A stretch of DNA of 64,000 nt from JABDIP01 sp965212545 (GTDB taxonomy: Bacteria > Pseudomonadota > Alphaproteobacteria > DSM-16000 > Inquilinaceae): assembly GCA_965212545.1 (NCBI GenBank), contig CBDBVB010000003.1, positions 1 through 64,000 of the forward strand, given 5' to 3'. Both the position numbers and the translations under genes were made by a program. Numbering within the stretch: the stretch's first letter is position 1; each line of letters begins with the position of its first letter. This document shows positions 45,742-53,732 of the stretch, piece by piece. Below the pieces are notes generated by a model that saw only the letters and a list, made by a program, of their open reading frames with translations, was not told the DNA's origin and searched no databases.

Positions 45742-47259
45742 ATGCGGACCATCTTTGTCCTGTTCGACTCCCTCAATCGCCTTGCGCTCGGCGCCTATGG
45801 GGGAACCTCCATCGCGACGCCGAATTTCGACCGGTTCGCTGCACGGGCCGTTACGTTCGATCGCCACTATGTCGGCAGCCTGCCGTGCATGCCGGCGCGC
45901 CGCGACCTGCACACCGGTCGTCTGAATTTCTTCCATCGCAGTTGGGGGCCGCTGGAGCCATTCGACAATTCGATGCCCGAGATCCTCGACTTAGGCGGTA
46001 CCTACACGCATCTGATCAGCGACCACGCGCACTACTTCGAGGATGGCGGCGCCACCTATCACACCCGGTACCGCAGCTTCGACTTCATCCGCGGGCAGGA
46101 ATACGATCCCTGGAAGGCGATGGTGCAGCCGCCGCTGGATCGGTTCAGTGAGATCTACAGCGACAAGCACTATGATTTCGATCGGCCGGCGCGCGTCAAT
46201 CGCCGCCTGCAACACGCCATCAACCGCGAGTTCATGATCGACGAAGCGGACTATCCGGGGCCGCGCTGCTTTCAATCCGCCTTGGAGTTCCTGGATCGGA
46301 ACAAAGACGCCGATAACTGGTTCCTGCAGATCGAATGCTTCGATCCGCACGAGCCCTTCGACGCGCCGGAGCGGTACCGTCAGGCCTACCAGACCGGCTA
46401 CAATGGCGGCATTCTCGATTGGCCACTCTACGAGAAGGTAACCGAGAGCCCGCAGGAGATCGCCGAGATCCGGGCCAACTACGCCGCGCTGGTCGCCATG
46501 TGCGACGCCCATTTCGGCAGGCTTCTGGACTATCTCGACACCCATCGCCTGTGGGACGACACCGTGGTGATCCTCACGACCGACCACGGCTTCCTGCTGT
46601 CGGAACATGATTGGTGGGCTAAGAATCGGATGCCGTACTACGAGGAGATCAGCCACATTCCGCTGCTGGTCCATCATCCGGATCACATATCGCAGGCAGG
46701 GTCCCGGCGCTCGGCCCTGACTCAGACCTACGATCTGATGCCGACGATGCTCGACATTGCCGGCGTGCCGGCCCCTTTGGAAGCGCGCGGACGCAGCCTG
46801 CTGCCGATCCTGGCGGCAGATAATCCCGGACGCGACGTGGCGGTGTTCGGCATGTTCGGCGGACCGATCGGGGCCACCGACGGCCGGTACGCCTACTACC
46901 TGTACCCCGAGGATCTCGTAGCCCCGGGGCTTCATGAATACACGCTGATGCCGACCCATCTGAGGGACCGATTTGCTCCCGAGGAGCTGCGCACCGCCCA
47001 ATTGGCCGAGCCGTTCGACTTCACCAAAGGGGCGCCGGTCCTGCGCTACGACGCGCTGGCGGACGCCAATCGGGTGCCTGTCATGGACGGCTTGGGGTTT
47101 GCGGACACCGGCACCGTGTTGTTCGATCTAAAGAGCGACCCAGGACAGGAGAAACCGTTGCGCGATCCGGACATCGAGGCAAGCCTGGAAAACGGGATCC
47201 GCACCGTGATGACGGCCCACGATGCGCCCGATGAGATCTACGGCCGCTATGGGCTCTAG
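45742..47259 (+). CDS. Sulfatase family hydrolase (FGly type)
   Basis: The 505-residue alkaline-phosphatase-superfamily protein contains the CxPxR formylglycine motif in GSLPCMPARRDLHTGR (Cys49 to Arg53), the N-terminal metal-binding IFVLFDSLNRLALGAYG, and VVILTTDHGFLLSEHDWWAK with the second metal site. Modification of Cys49 by a sulfatase-maturing enzyme is expected. No signal peptide is seen, so it is probably cytoplasmic. ATG 45742 is chosen because conserved sequence begins there; GGAAGG lies further upstream. Substrate unknown: choline- or carbohydrate-sulfates, or phosphonate esters. No maturase is encoded in the window. Confidence 0.9.
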   Translation: MRTIFVLFDSLNRLALGAYGGTSIATPNFDRFAARAVTFDRHYVGSLPCMPARRDLHTGRLNFFHRSWGPLEPFDNSMPEILDLGGTYTHLISDHAHYFEDGGATYHTRYRSFDFIRGQEYDPWKAMVQPPLDRFSEIYSDKHYDFDRPARVNRRLQHAINREFMIDEADYPGPRCFQSALEFLDRNKDADNWFLQIECFDPHEPFDAPERYRQAYQTGYNGGILDWPLYEKVTESPQEIAEIRANYAALVAMCDAHFGRLLDYLDTHRLWDDTVVILTTDHGFLLSEHDWWAKNRMPYYEEISHIPLLVHHPDHISQAGSRRSALTQTYDLMPTMLDIAGVPAPLEARGRSLLPILAADNPGRDVAVFGMFGGPIGATDGRYAYYLYPEDLVAPGLHEYTLMPTHLRDRFAPEELRTAQLAEPFDFTKGAPVLRYDALADANRVPVMDGLGFADTGTVLFDLKSDPGQEKPLRDPDIEASLENGIRTVMTAHDAPDEIYGRYGL

Positions 47260-47350
47260 CCGTTCGGATCAACCATCACAGATTTGAACAACGGCGCGCC
47301 GGCTTGCGGCTAGAGTGTGCCGACCAAGTCACCGACAGGGAATTACCGCA

Positions 47351-47953
47351 ATGCCGGAGCCGATCGCCTTCTACTTCGATTTCGCCTCTCCTTACGGCTA
47401 TCTCGCCTCGACCCAGATTGACGGGCTGGCCGAGAAGCATGGCCGATCGGTCGATTGGCGGCCGATCATGCTGGGTGCGGCGATGAAGGTGACCGGCGGT
47501 CAGCCGCTGGTCCAGATTCCCATGCGCGGCGAGTATTCGCGGCGGGATATGCCGCGATTCGCCCGCTATCTGGGAGTGCCGTTCGAATTCCCGCCGGTCA
47601 TGCCGATCCTGACCCTCGCGGCGGCGCGGGCCGTCTATTGGAGTCGGGATCGCGACCCGGCACTGGCGCATCGGCTGGCAAAAGCCCTCTATCAGGCCCA
47701 TTTCGGCGAGGGGCGGGACATCGCGCAGCCGGAGCAAGTGGCCGAGATCGCGGCGACGCTGGACATCGATCCGGAAGACCTTCAGGAGGCCATCCAGACG
47801 CCTGAGGTCAAGGACCGGCTGAAGGCCGAGACCGCGGCGGCGATCGAACTCGGCGTCTTTGGTTCGCCCTTCTTCATCGTCGATGGCGAGCCGTTCTGGG
47901 GCGCCGACCGGCTGGATCAGCTTGATCGCTGGCTGGAGACCGGCGGGTTCTGA
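47351..47953 (+). CDS. 2-hydroxychromene-2-carboxylate isomerase/DsbA-like (kappa-GST type) protein
   Basis: The 200-residue thioredoxin-fold protein has the start IAFYFDFASPYGYLAS (the catalytic Ser region of HCCA isomerases in place of CXXC) and the end GVFGSPFFIVDGEPFWGADR then LDQLDRWL. HCCA isomerases are glutathione-dependent enzymes of aromatic degradation, but most chromosomal homologues have no known substrate. ATG 47351 is preferred; an upstream in-frame TTG or ATG-like codon lacks conservation. It converges on the reverse transcriptase gene with a 21-base gap. Confidence 0.9.
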   Translation: MPEPIAFYFDFASPYGYLASTQIDGLAEKHGRSVDWRPIMLGAAMKVTGGQPLVQIPMRGEYSRRDMPRFARYLGVPFEFPPVMPILTLAAARAVYWSRDRDPALAHRLAKALYQAHFGEGRDIAQPEQVAEIAATLDIDPEDLQEAIQTPEVKDRLKAETAAAIELGVFGSPFFIVDGEPFWGADRLDQLDRWLETGGF

Positions 47954-47974
47954 CCGGTGGCCGAACGGGGGCGC

Positions 47975-48922
47975 CTATCGTCCGGTCTTGATGCGATCCA
48001 TCAGCTCCGGCCCGTGCTTGCGGGTCAGGCGCATTACGAAGTCGGGCTCGACATCCTGGGCGAAGGCGAGCAGGCCGCCGAGCCTTTGGCCGTCGGCCTT
48101 GGGCAGCCGGCCGCGGCGGTAGCGGTCGAGCTGGTCGCGGATCAAAGCCTTGCGCTCTCGTCCGATCGACAATTGCCCATCAGGGGTGAGGGTCAGCCCT
48201 GTCACCTCCCGCCGCGTACCCTTGGAGCTGAATACGGTCTTGTCGGCATGGATCTTCAGCTTCGGCGACCGCGTGCGGCGGATCAGCGTGCTGATCTGGG
48301 CGAACACATCCAGCAGTCGGGCCTGGTCATTGGCGGAGAAGGTGAGGTCGTCCGCGTAGCGGGTATAGCGGACCCGCCGCTTACGGCAGAATTCGGCAAT
48401 GGTGGTGTCGAGCTGGTGCATCACGGCGTTGGAGACAGCGGGCGAGCTGGGCGCCCCTGAGGACAGGCGCAGACCGGTGAGCCCCGGCACGCCGGACGGT
48501 TTCCAGAACAGCAGCCGGTCGACCAGCTTCAGCTCGGCCCTGGTGAAGGGGAGGCGGCGGCTGGCGGCGATGGCGTTGCGCAGATCGCGGGGGCGCAGGG
48601 ACGGGAAGAAATCCTGGAAGTCCATGGTCAGCAGGAACGGATTGGTCCGGTGGACGGCGGCGTTCTTGACGATGCTGCTTCCGGCTCGGTAGGCGGTGGC
48701 CGCGCGGTGCACCGGCAACCGCGACAGATGCCGCTCTACGAACCAGCGCTGCAACGTCTTGATCTCACCCGGCGGCTCGGCGATCAACCGGGTCCTGCCG
48801 GGCTCCTTCTTGGGGATGGTGTAGGTCTTGTAACGCTCCGGCGCGGTTGCCAGCAGCGCTTCGATGCGGTCACCGGGGAGCTTCAGCACCCGGGCCATCT
48901 GGTCGATCAGACTACCTGCCAC
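47975..48922 (-). CDS. Retron-type reverse transcriptase
   Basis: The 315-residue RNA-directed DNA polymerase starts at GTG 48922 with GGGGAGG about five bases upstream. RT motifs are in order: YTIPKKEPGRTRLIAEP, motif A LLTMDFQDFFPSL (101-106), LSSGAPSSPAVSNAVMHQLD, the catalytic YADD in RYTRYADDLTFS (189-192) and KIHADKT. Both retron hallmarks are present: NAAVH (87-91, region X) and VTG (240-242, region Y). There is no maturase, DGR or Abi-type extension. It is the last gene of a minus-strand row after TIGR01777 with a 96-base gap, where an msr-msd RNA would have to start or end. No known retron effector is adjacent. Confidence 0.85.
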   Translation of the reverse strand: MAGSLIDQMARVLKLPGDRIEALLATAPERYKTYTIPKKEPGRTRLIAEPPGEIKTLQRWFVERHLSRLPVHRAATAYRAGSSIVKNAAVHRTNPFLLTMDFQDFFPSLRPRDLRNAIAASRRLPFTRAELKLVDRLLFWKPSGVPGLTGLRLSSGAPSSPAVSNAVMHQLDTTIAEFCRKRRVRYTRYADDLTFSANDQARLLDVFAQISTLIRRTRSPKLKIHADKTVFSSKGTRREVTGLTLTPDGQLSIGRERKALIRDQLDRYRRGRLPKADGQRLGGLLAFAQDVEPDFVMRLTRKHGPELMDRIKTGR

Positions 48923-49018
48923 GATGCCTCCCCTTGCTGATGTGGACGCGGGAAGTTGTGGCGGACAATTTCGTCGCTCTCATGGCGATGCGATGTAACG
49001 CCGTCCAGCCCAGCGCTA
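48923..49018 (-). other. Gap upstream of the reverse transcriptase: possible site of retron ncRNA
   Basis: The 96 bases hold the ribosome-binding site and a distant 6-base inverted repeat (CGTCCA at 49002-49007, TGGACG at 48943-48948). A full msr-msd would usually need more room and would have to reach into the end of the TIGR01777 gene, where CGTCGC-TAC-GCGACG (49048-49062) forms a short hairpin. I see no convincing msr-msd. Confidence 0.25.
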
Positions 49019-50491
49019 TCAGGGCTCGATCGGCGTCGGGTCGCGCACGTCGCTACGCGACGACACCAGATCCACCAGTGCTTCGTGCACGGTCGGAAAG
49101 CGGTAGTGATAATCGGCCTTCACCGCCGCGGTCGGGACGACACGCTGACCGTCCAGCAGCAATTTCGACAGCTCTCCCAGCATCGTTCTGAGCAGCACGG
49201 CCGGCAGGCGGAGCCATTGCGGCCGGTGCTGCGCCGACGCCAGCTGTTCGGCGAACACCGCCTGGGGCGGGCAGTCCGGGGCCGCCGCGTTTACTGGGCC
49301 GGAGAGGGACCTATGCGAAAGCGCGAAGCGGATCAGCCCGACCGCGTCGGCGATGTGGATCCAGGGCATGTATTGCCGGCCAGAGCCCAGAACCGCCCCG
49401 CATCCAAGCCACGAAGCCGCAGCCAGGGCAGGGAAGATGCCGCCGCCTCGGCCGAACACCAGGCCGAACCGTAAAGTCGCAACCTGCACCCTATGTGTAG
49501 TCGCCTGCGCGGCCTCCGCTTCCCAGGCCTTGCATAGCATGGATGGAAAGCCTGTCCCCGGGGCGGCGCATTCGGCCAGCGGCTCGGACTCGCGATCACC
49601 GTAATAGCCGACTGCCGAGGTGCTGATCAGGGCGCCCGGCTTGTGCTCGAGCCTCTCGATCAGGGTGTTCAAATCACGGGTGACGCAGAGGCGGCTGTCG
49701 ACCAGCAGGGCCTTGCGCCGGCGCGTCCAGAGGCCGCCAGTGATCGCGGCGCCTGCCAGGTTGACGATAGCCTCGATGCGGCTCTCCGATGGCAGGGTCC
49801 GAAGGTCCTCGATCACCGTTACCGCCGGTCCGAACTGCGCCCTGGCCTGCAGGGCATCGCGGGTGAGAAGGATGACGCGGCGGCCATCGTCCAGAAGGGA
49901 GTCGATCAGGGCGCTGCCGATGAACCCGGTGCCTCCGGTCACAAGCACGGCATCTCCTGTCGGCGGTGGGCGGAGCGGAAGGTTCTCACGTCGTGCAGCG
50001 CCGTAAAGATGGCCGACGGCGATCGCATTGCGCGCGCTCCAGGCCAGCACGCCGGCCGCATAGAGCGTCAGCAGCCAGGACAATGGGCCATAGCTGGCGG
50101 CGACCACACCGGTCGGCGCGGCGGCCCAGCGCGCCAGCTCGGGCGCCAACGCCGCAAGGAACGCGCCGTAGGACACGGCCAAGACGGTATGCAGCACTCG
50201 CTCGAAACGCGGCAGCCGGCGGGTCGCGTCCTCTTCCAGGAAGTCGGCGAGGGTGATGACGATCTCGGCCAGCAGCATGGCGGCCAGCACCCAGGCCCAG
50301 ATACCGTGCCACTCGGCCCAGGCCAGGGCCAGGAACAGCAGGCCATAGATCGCCTCCCGCGAGGCGTGCAGCGTCAGCTCCCAGCGGGCCGAGATACGCG
50401 ACGGCAGCCGCGCCTGCAACTCGTGATGGATCAGATTGTCCAGGGCGCCGAGCAACCCCTGCCCGACGAGAATGCTGAGCGCGGCGATCAT
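49019..50491 (-). CDS. TIGR01777-family epimerase with N-terminal membrane domain
   Basis: The 490-residue fusion has an N-terminal DoxX-like four- to five-helix membrane region (about 1-165) and a C-terminal extended SDR domain beginning VLVTGGTGFIGSALIDSLL (about 185), with LISTSAVGYYGDRESEPLAE and the end typical of TIGR01777 (LRLPAVLLRTMLGELSKLLL). ATG 50491 overlaps the stop of the DUF4166 gene by four bases, so the upstream continuation of the open frame is ignored. The pair DUF4166-TIGR01777 commonly travels together. Function is unknown; the SDR domain suggests a nucleotide-sugar or lipid-like substrate near the membrane. Confidence 0.88.
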   Translation of the reverse strand: MIAALSILVGQGLLGALDNLIHHELQARLPSRISARWELTLHASREAIYGLLFLALAWAEWHGIWAWVLAAMLLAEIVITLADFLEEDATRRLPRFERVLHTVLAVSYGAFLAALAPELARWAAAPTGVVAASYGPLSWLLTLYAAGVLAWSARNAIAVGHLYGAARRENLPLRPPPTGDAVLVTGGTGFIGSALIDSLLDDGRRVILLTRDALQARAQFGPAVTVIEDLRTLPSESRIEAIVNLAGAAITGGLWTRRRKALLVDSRLCVTRDLNTLIERLEHKPGALISTSAVGYYGDRESEPLAECAAPGTGFPSMLCKAWEAEAAQATTHRVQVATLRFGLVFGRGGGIFPALAAASWLGCGAVLGSGRQYMPWIHIADAVGLIRFALSHRSLSGPVNAAAPDCPPQAVFAEQLASAQHRPQWLRLPAVLLRTMLGELSKLLLDGQRVVPTAAVKADYHYRFPTVHEALVDLVSSRSDVRDPTPIEP

Positions 50492-51159
50492 GGCGCGGTC
50501 TCCGGGTCGTTGAAGAGTCCGGTCTGAAGGAAGGTCCGGCCCCAGAGGGGGTGAACCATCTCCATGGTGTAGCGGAAGCGCGTTGGCGCCACCGCGGCAT
50601 GGGTCACGCGGCAGCGGCCCGGGGTCAGAAGGGCAGGGATCGGGATGCGGAAGCCGGCCAGTTCGAGGAAGTAGCTGCGACTCTCGAAAACCAGGGAACG
50701 ACCCTCCTCGAACATAGCCAGCACCATTCCCAGCCCGCCATCGACGCATTCCAGCAGGGTGCCTGCCAGGACGCTGTCGGACGGGCCAAGACGCTTGGTC
50801 GATCGAATGCAGGCCGGTGGTCGGTCGCGGTTGAGGAACAGCCGCCGTTCCCAGACCACGCCGCCGTCGGGGTCGTCCGACACCCGGACGATCGTCGGCA
50901 CATTGCCGGCGCGGCCCAAGGGCAGCGGTGCACCGATCAGTAGCGCCAGTGTGGCGAAGACCAGACCGACGGCCGATCTCTCGATATCCATGCGGCCGCG
51001 ATAATGGATGGCCGTGCTGGCATGTCCCGGGGCGAAACGCCGCTGGATGTCCGCATCCAGGCGGTTCCAGCCCTCCCGGCCGACCAGGGCCTGGAAATCA
51101 GGCTCGGTTTCTAGGCCCCTCCAACGGACTTCGTCGCTTTGAAATGCGGTATCGCTCAT
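50488..51159 (-). CDS. DUF4166 domain protein
   Basis: The 223-residue protein has the DUF4166 pattern: WNRLDADIQRRFAPGHASTA and YRGRMDIERS near the start, VWERRLFL, and SRSYFLELAGFRIPIPALLT then a C-terminal FRYTMEMVHPLWGRTFLQTG. No membrane helix except a weak hydrophobic run at about 65-80. It precedes TIGR01777 with a four-base overlap. Its promoter region contains a palindrome that matches one at the regulator gene (51180-51197), so the row is probably under control of the GbsR-like protein encoded just upstream. Confidence 0.85.
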   Translation of the reverse strand: MSDTAFQSDEVRWRGLETEPDFQALVGREGWNRLDADIQRRFAPGHASTAIHYRGRMDIERSAVGLVFATLALLIGAPLPLGRAGNVPTIVRVSDDPDGGVVWERRLFLNRDRPPACIRSTKRLGPSDSVLAGTLLECVDGGLGMVLAMFEEGRSLVFESRSYFLELAGFRIPIPALLTPGRCRVTHAAVAPTRFRYTMEMVHPLWGRTFLQTGLFNDPETAP

Positions 51160-51179
51160 TTTTTCAAGATAATCAGTTG

Positions 51180-51197
51180 TTTCTGTATGAATAGAAA
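51180..51197. promoter_or_regulatory. Operator-like palindrome ahead of the DUF4166 operon
   Basis: TTTCTG-TATGAA-TAGAAA, 20 bases upstream of the DUF4166 start and just past the regulator stop, has the same arms and spacing as the site at 51752-51769 (TTTCTG-TCTTTT-CAGAAA). It overlaps a perfect 12-base palindrome, TAGAAATTTCTA (51192-51203). Confidence 0.6.
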
Positions 51198-51213
51198 TTT
51201 CTACGCAAAAAAA

Positions 51214-51744
51214 TTACCTCTCGATCAGGTGGGCGATCTTGTCGCCCATGGTGACGACGCGCTTCAGGATCGGGCGGGGCATCCGGCGCATGCGGTCATA
51301 CAGCGTGTCGAGTTGCTGCAGCAGTTCAAGCATCGATGCCAGGCGCTCGTGCACCTCCGCCGGGGTCTCCTTGTCGGATTCCGCATCGGACAGGCAGGAC
51401 TGCAGCATGGCGAGCGCCGGATCGATCTCACGGCGCTTGCGCTCCTCCAAGATCGCCAGCAGCATCTCCCAGGGATCCTTCTTGGCGACGAAATGATCCC
51501 GCCGGTCGCCCGGGACGTGGACCAGATCGACCAGGCTGAAGCTCTGCAACTCCTTCAGGCTGGTCGAGACGTTCGACCGCGCGATGGCAAGCGTCTCGAC
51601 GATCTCATCGGCCGGCAGCGGCCGGTCCGCCAGGTACAGCAGCGCATGGATCTGTGACACCGAGCGGTTGACGCTCCAGCGTGAACCCATCTCACCCCAA
51701 TGGCGGATGAAGGTCTGCATGGCGTTCGAAAGTTTCATTGGCAT
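51214..51744 (-). CDS. GbsR/MarR-type transcriptional regulator
   Basis: The 176-residue winged-helix regulator of the GbsR family (COG1510) has RHWGEMGSRWSVNRSVSQIH then ALLYLADRPLPADEIVETLA and the recognition helix region ARSNVSTSLKELQSF, followed by VPGDRRDHFVAKKDPWEML and a helical C-terminus. It lies just upstream of the DUF4166-TIGR01777 row on the same strand and is divergent from ppk2. A nested palindrome over its start suggests autoregulation. ATG 51744 and ATG 51738 are both possible. GbsR proteins often sense choline or osmotic state, but this group regulates various membrane genes. Confidence 0.9.
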   Translation of the reverse strand: MPMKLSNAMQTFIRHWGEMGSRWSVNRSVSQIHALLYLADRPLPADEIVETLAIARSNVSTSLKELQSFSLVDLVHVPGDRRDHFVAKKDPWEMLLAILEERKRREIDPALAMLQSCLSDAESDKETPAEVHERLASMLELLQQLDTLYDRMRRMPRPILKRVVTMGDKIAHLIER

Positions 51745-51780
51745 TCCATTCTTTCTGTCTTTTCAGAAATAATGGAATGC
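51741..51780. promoter_or_regulatory. Nested palindrome at the regulator start (candidate autoregulatory operator)
   Basis: The outer arms GCATTCCATT (51741-51750) and AATGGAATGC (51771-51780) are perfect inverted repeats. They surround TTTCTG-N6-CAGAAA (51752-51769), which is the motif shared with 51180-51197. The outer arm covers the ATG of the regulator gene. Confidence 0.6.
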
Positions 51781-51955
51781 ATGAGCTATGTCAAGGACAA
51801 GTGGCGTCGGCTCGTGCCTCGTTTGGCGAGTTCCACGGCTCGGCATCCGGACCCGGGCGGGCCGGAAACAGTCTCTGTCAGCACCTCCCGATACCCTGCA
51901 ATATCCCCTTCGGAACACGACCACCGGCATCAACGAGGAAAGGCGCCACGCCATC

Positions 51956-52876
51956 ATGAGCAGCAATCAAGGCGAACACAGAGAGCAGAGCTGGATCGAG
52001 GCGGAACTCGAGGACAGCTTCGACGAAGAGCTCGAGATGGAGATCGACGATGAACGCATCAGCCGCGAGCTGCGCCAAATCTCGGACCAGAAGCACAAGT
52101 CGACGATGAATCGCCGCAAGTATTTCCACGATCTCCTGGAACTGCAGGCGGAACTGGTGAAGCTGCAGGATTGGGTGGTGCACACGGGCTACAAGCTGCT
52201 GGTGATCTTCGAAGGGCGCGATGCCGCCGGTAAGGGCGGCGTGATCAAGCGGGTCACCCAGCGCCTGAACCCGCGCGTCTGCCGGGTCGTCGCGCTACCG
52301 GCCCCGACCGAGCGCGAAAAGCACCAATGGTACTTCCAGCGTTACGTCCCACATCTGCCATCCGCTGGAGAGATCGTCCTGTTCGACCGCTCCTGGTACA
52401 ACCGCGCCGGCGTCGAGCGGGTCATGGGCTTCGCCGAGCCGGAACAGGTCGAGGAATTCTTCAACGACGTCACCGGTTTCGAGCGGATGCTGGTGCGTTC
52501 CGGCATCAGGCTCGTCAAGTACTGGTTCTCGATCACCGACCAGGAACAGCAGCTGCGCTTCCTGATGCGCGTCCACGACCCGATCAAGCAATGGAAGCTG
52601 AGCCCGATGGACCTGCAGTCCCGGGTGCGCTGGGAGAAGTACACCAAGGTGAAGGAGGAGATGCTGGAGCGCACCAACATCCCGGAGGCGGAATGGTCGA
52701 TCGTCGAGGGCAACGACAAGAAGCGCGCCCGGCTCAACTGCATCCACCACCTGCTGAAGCAGGTCCCGTACGAGGAGGTGCCGCACGAGCCGATCGCCTT
52801 GCCCGAGCGGGTGTTCAATCCGGAATACGAACGCAAGGTCCTGCCCAAGAAGCTGTATGTGCCGGACCTATACTGA
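51956..52876 (+). CDS. ppk2: Polyphosphate kinase 2
   Basis: PPK2 phosphorylates nucleotides with polyphosphate, typically making GTP or ATP from diphosphates. The 306-residue single-domain enzyme has Walker A FEGRDAAGKGGVIKRVTQRL (about 87-95), the lid arginine region PTEREKHQWYFQRYVPHLP and Walker B VLFDRSWYNRAGVERVMGF. An acidic N-terminal extension (about residues 10-40) precedes the core. ATG 51956 is used; an open frame extends upstream with no conservation. It is divergent from the GbsR-type gene. Class I membership is suggested by length and the RDAAGKGG form. Confidence 0.95.
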   Translation: MSSNQGEHREQSWIEAELEDSFDEELEMEIDDERISRELRQISDQKHKSTMNRRKYFHDLLELQAELVKLQDWVVHTGYKLLVIFEGRDAAGKGGVIKRVTQRLNPRVCRVVALPAPTEREKHQWYFQRYVPHLPSAGEIVLFDRSWYNRAGVERVMGFAEPEQVEEFFNDVTGFERMLVRSGIRLVKYWFSITDQEQQLRFLMRVHDPIKQWKLSPMDLQSRVRWEKYTKVKEEMLERTNIPEAEWSIVEGNDKKRARLNCIHHLLKQVPYEEVPHEPIALPERVFNPEYERKVLPKKLYVPDLY

Positions 52877-53053
52877 CGCGGACGGGTTGAAAGAGCGGCC
52901 GTTGTCGAATTTCGATCGTGACTGACCCTCTTGAGGATCCCGAAATCCCCTCAAGTGGTGGCAGAGCGTTGCTCGACGGCGGTTCACCGGCGCGTCCAAT
53001 GACTTGGCACGAATGGCGCTGCCGGCGTGGCGGGGAACGTTGGCGGCCATGGC

Positions 53054-53614
53054 TCAATCCATCGATCTGACCAGGACTTCGAACTCGTCTCGGACGATGT
53101 CCTGCCAGTTGTCGTTCGACTTGAGGCTGGTAGAGGACTCGCCAATCAGATACGCCACCATCAGACGTCCGCGGATGGCCGCCTGCCGGTCGGGGAACCC
53201 GGCCTCCTTGAACATCCATTTCGCGAATTCGAATCGCTTCTCGATCGTGCGCGCGAAGGTCGCTCGCGCCTTGGGATCGCTTCGCGCCCAGACCGACATT
53301 GCGTGGTCATGCACCGCCGCGTCGTGTTCGATCACCTGACGCATGAGGTTGAGGATCCGTTCCTCCGGCGCGCCGGGGAATGCCGTGGCCTCGGCGATGA
53401 TGGCGTCGGTCAGATCGTGTTCCCAATAGTCCAGAAGGCAGTCGAGGAGGTCGCGGAGGCCAGTGAAGTGCCAGTAGAAACTGCCGCTGGTCACCCCCAT
53501 ACGCTCGGCAATGACAACGATCTTGACGCCGCCGATGCCACGCTCCTGGAGAACGAGCAGAGCGCCGCGCACCCAGTCCTCGCGCCCCAGCCTTTCCTTT
53601 TTCCGATCGTCCAT
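53054..53614 (-). CDS. TetR/AcrR family transcriptional regulator
   Basis: The 186-residue protein begins MDDRKKERLGREDWVRGALL and has the TetR helix-turn-helix GGVKIVVIAERMGVTSGSFYWHF (abridged here at IAERMGVTSGSFYWHF, about residues 35-52). The C-terminal domain carries AVHDHAMSVWARSDPKARAT, the pattern of TetR_C_39-like repressors. ATG 53614 is chosen; upstream in-frame starts run across a likely operator. It is divergent from the Tat-secreted protein and MBL hydrolase genes and is likely to control them. Confidence 0.88.
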   Translation of the reverse strand: MDDRKKERLGREDWVRGALLVLQERGIGGVKIVVIAERMGVTSGSFYWHFTGLRDLLDCLLDYWEHDLTDAIIAEATAFPGAPEERILNLMRQVIEHDAAVHDHAMSVWARSDPKARATFARTIEKRFEFAKWMFKEAGFPDRQAAIRGRLMVAYLIGESSTSLKSNDNWQDIVRDEFEVLVRSMD

Positions 53615-53649
53615 AGATGACTCTATTGACTCGAGGAGCCCGTTGAATA

Positions 53650-53667
53650 CCATAGAGATGTCTACGG
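53650..53667. promoter_or_regulatory. Candidate TetR operator between divergent genes
   Basis: CCATAGAGATGTCTACGG is an imperfect palindrome with 14 of 18 positions symmetric (CC-TAGA-AT-TCTA-GG). A related half-sized element, ATAGA-TGAC-TCTAT, overlaps the TetR start (about 53613-53626). The location between the two divergent starts fits an operator. Confidence 0.45.
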
Positions 53668-53732
53668 ACCAAGTGTGGCGATTGTCGAATTTGGCACGCG
53701 GCTGATGGAGTTGCGACCACGGGGGTTGGATC

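Noticed and set aside
48923..49062. Retron msr-msd RNA just upstream of the reverse transcriptase
   Set aside because: The gap is only 96 bases and I could not find a convincing a1/a2 repeat or msr/msd stems; the 6-base inverted repeat could be chance.
52930..52955. Inverted repeat CTTGAGG/CCTCAAG after ppk2 as a terminator
   Set aside because: Only seven base pairs with a long loop and no T-run; too weak to call.
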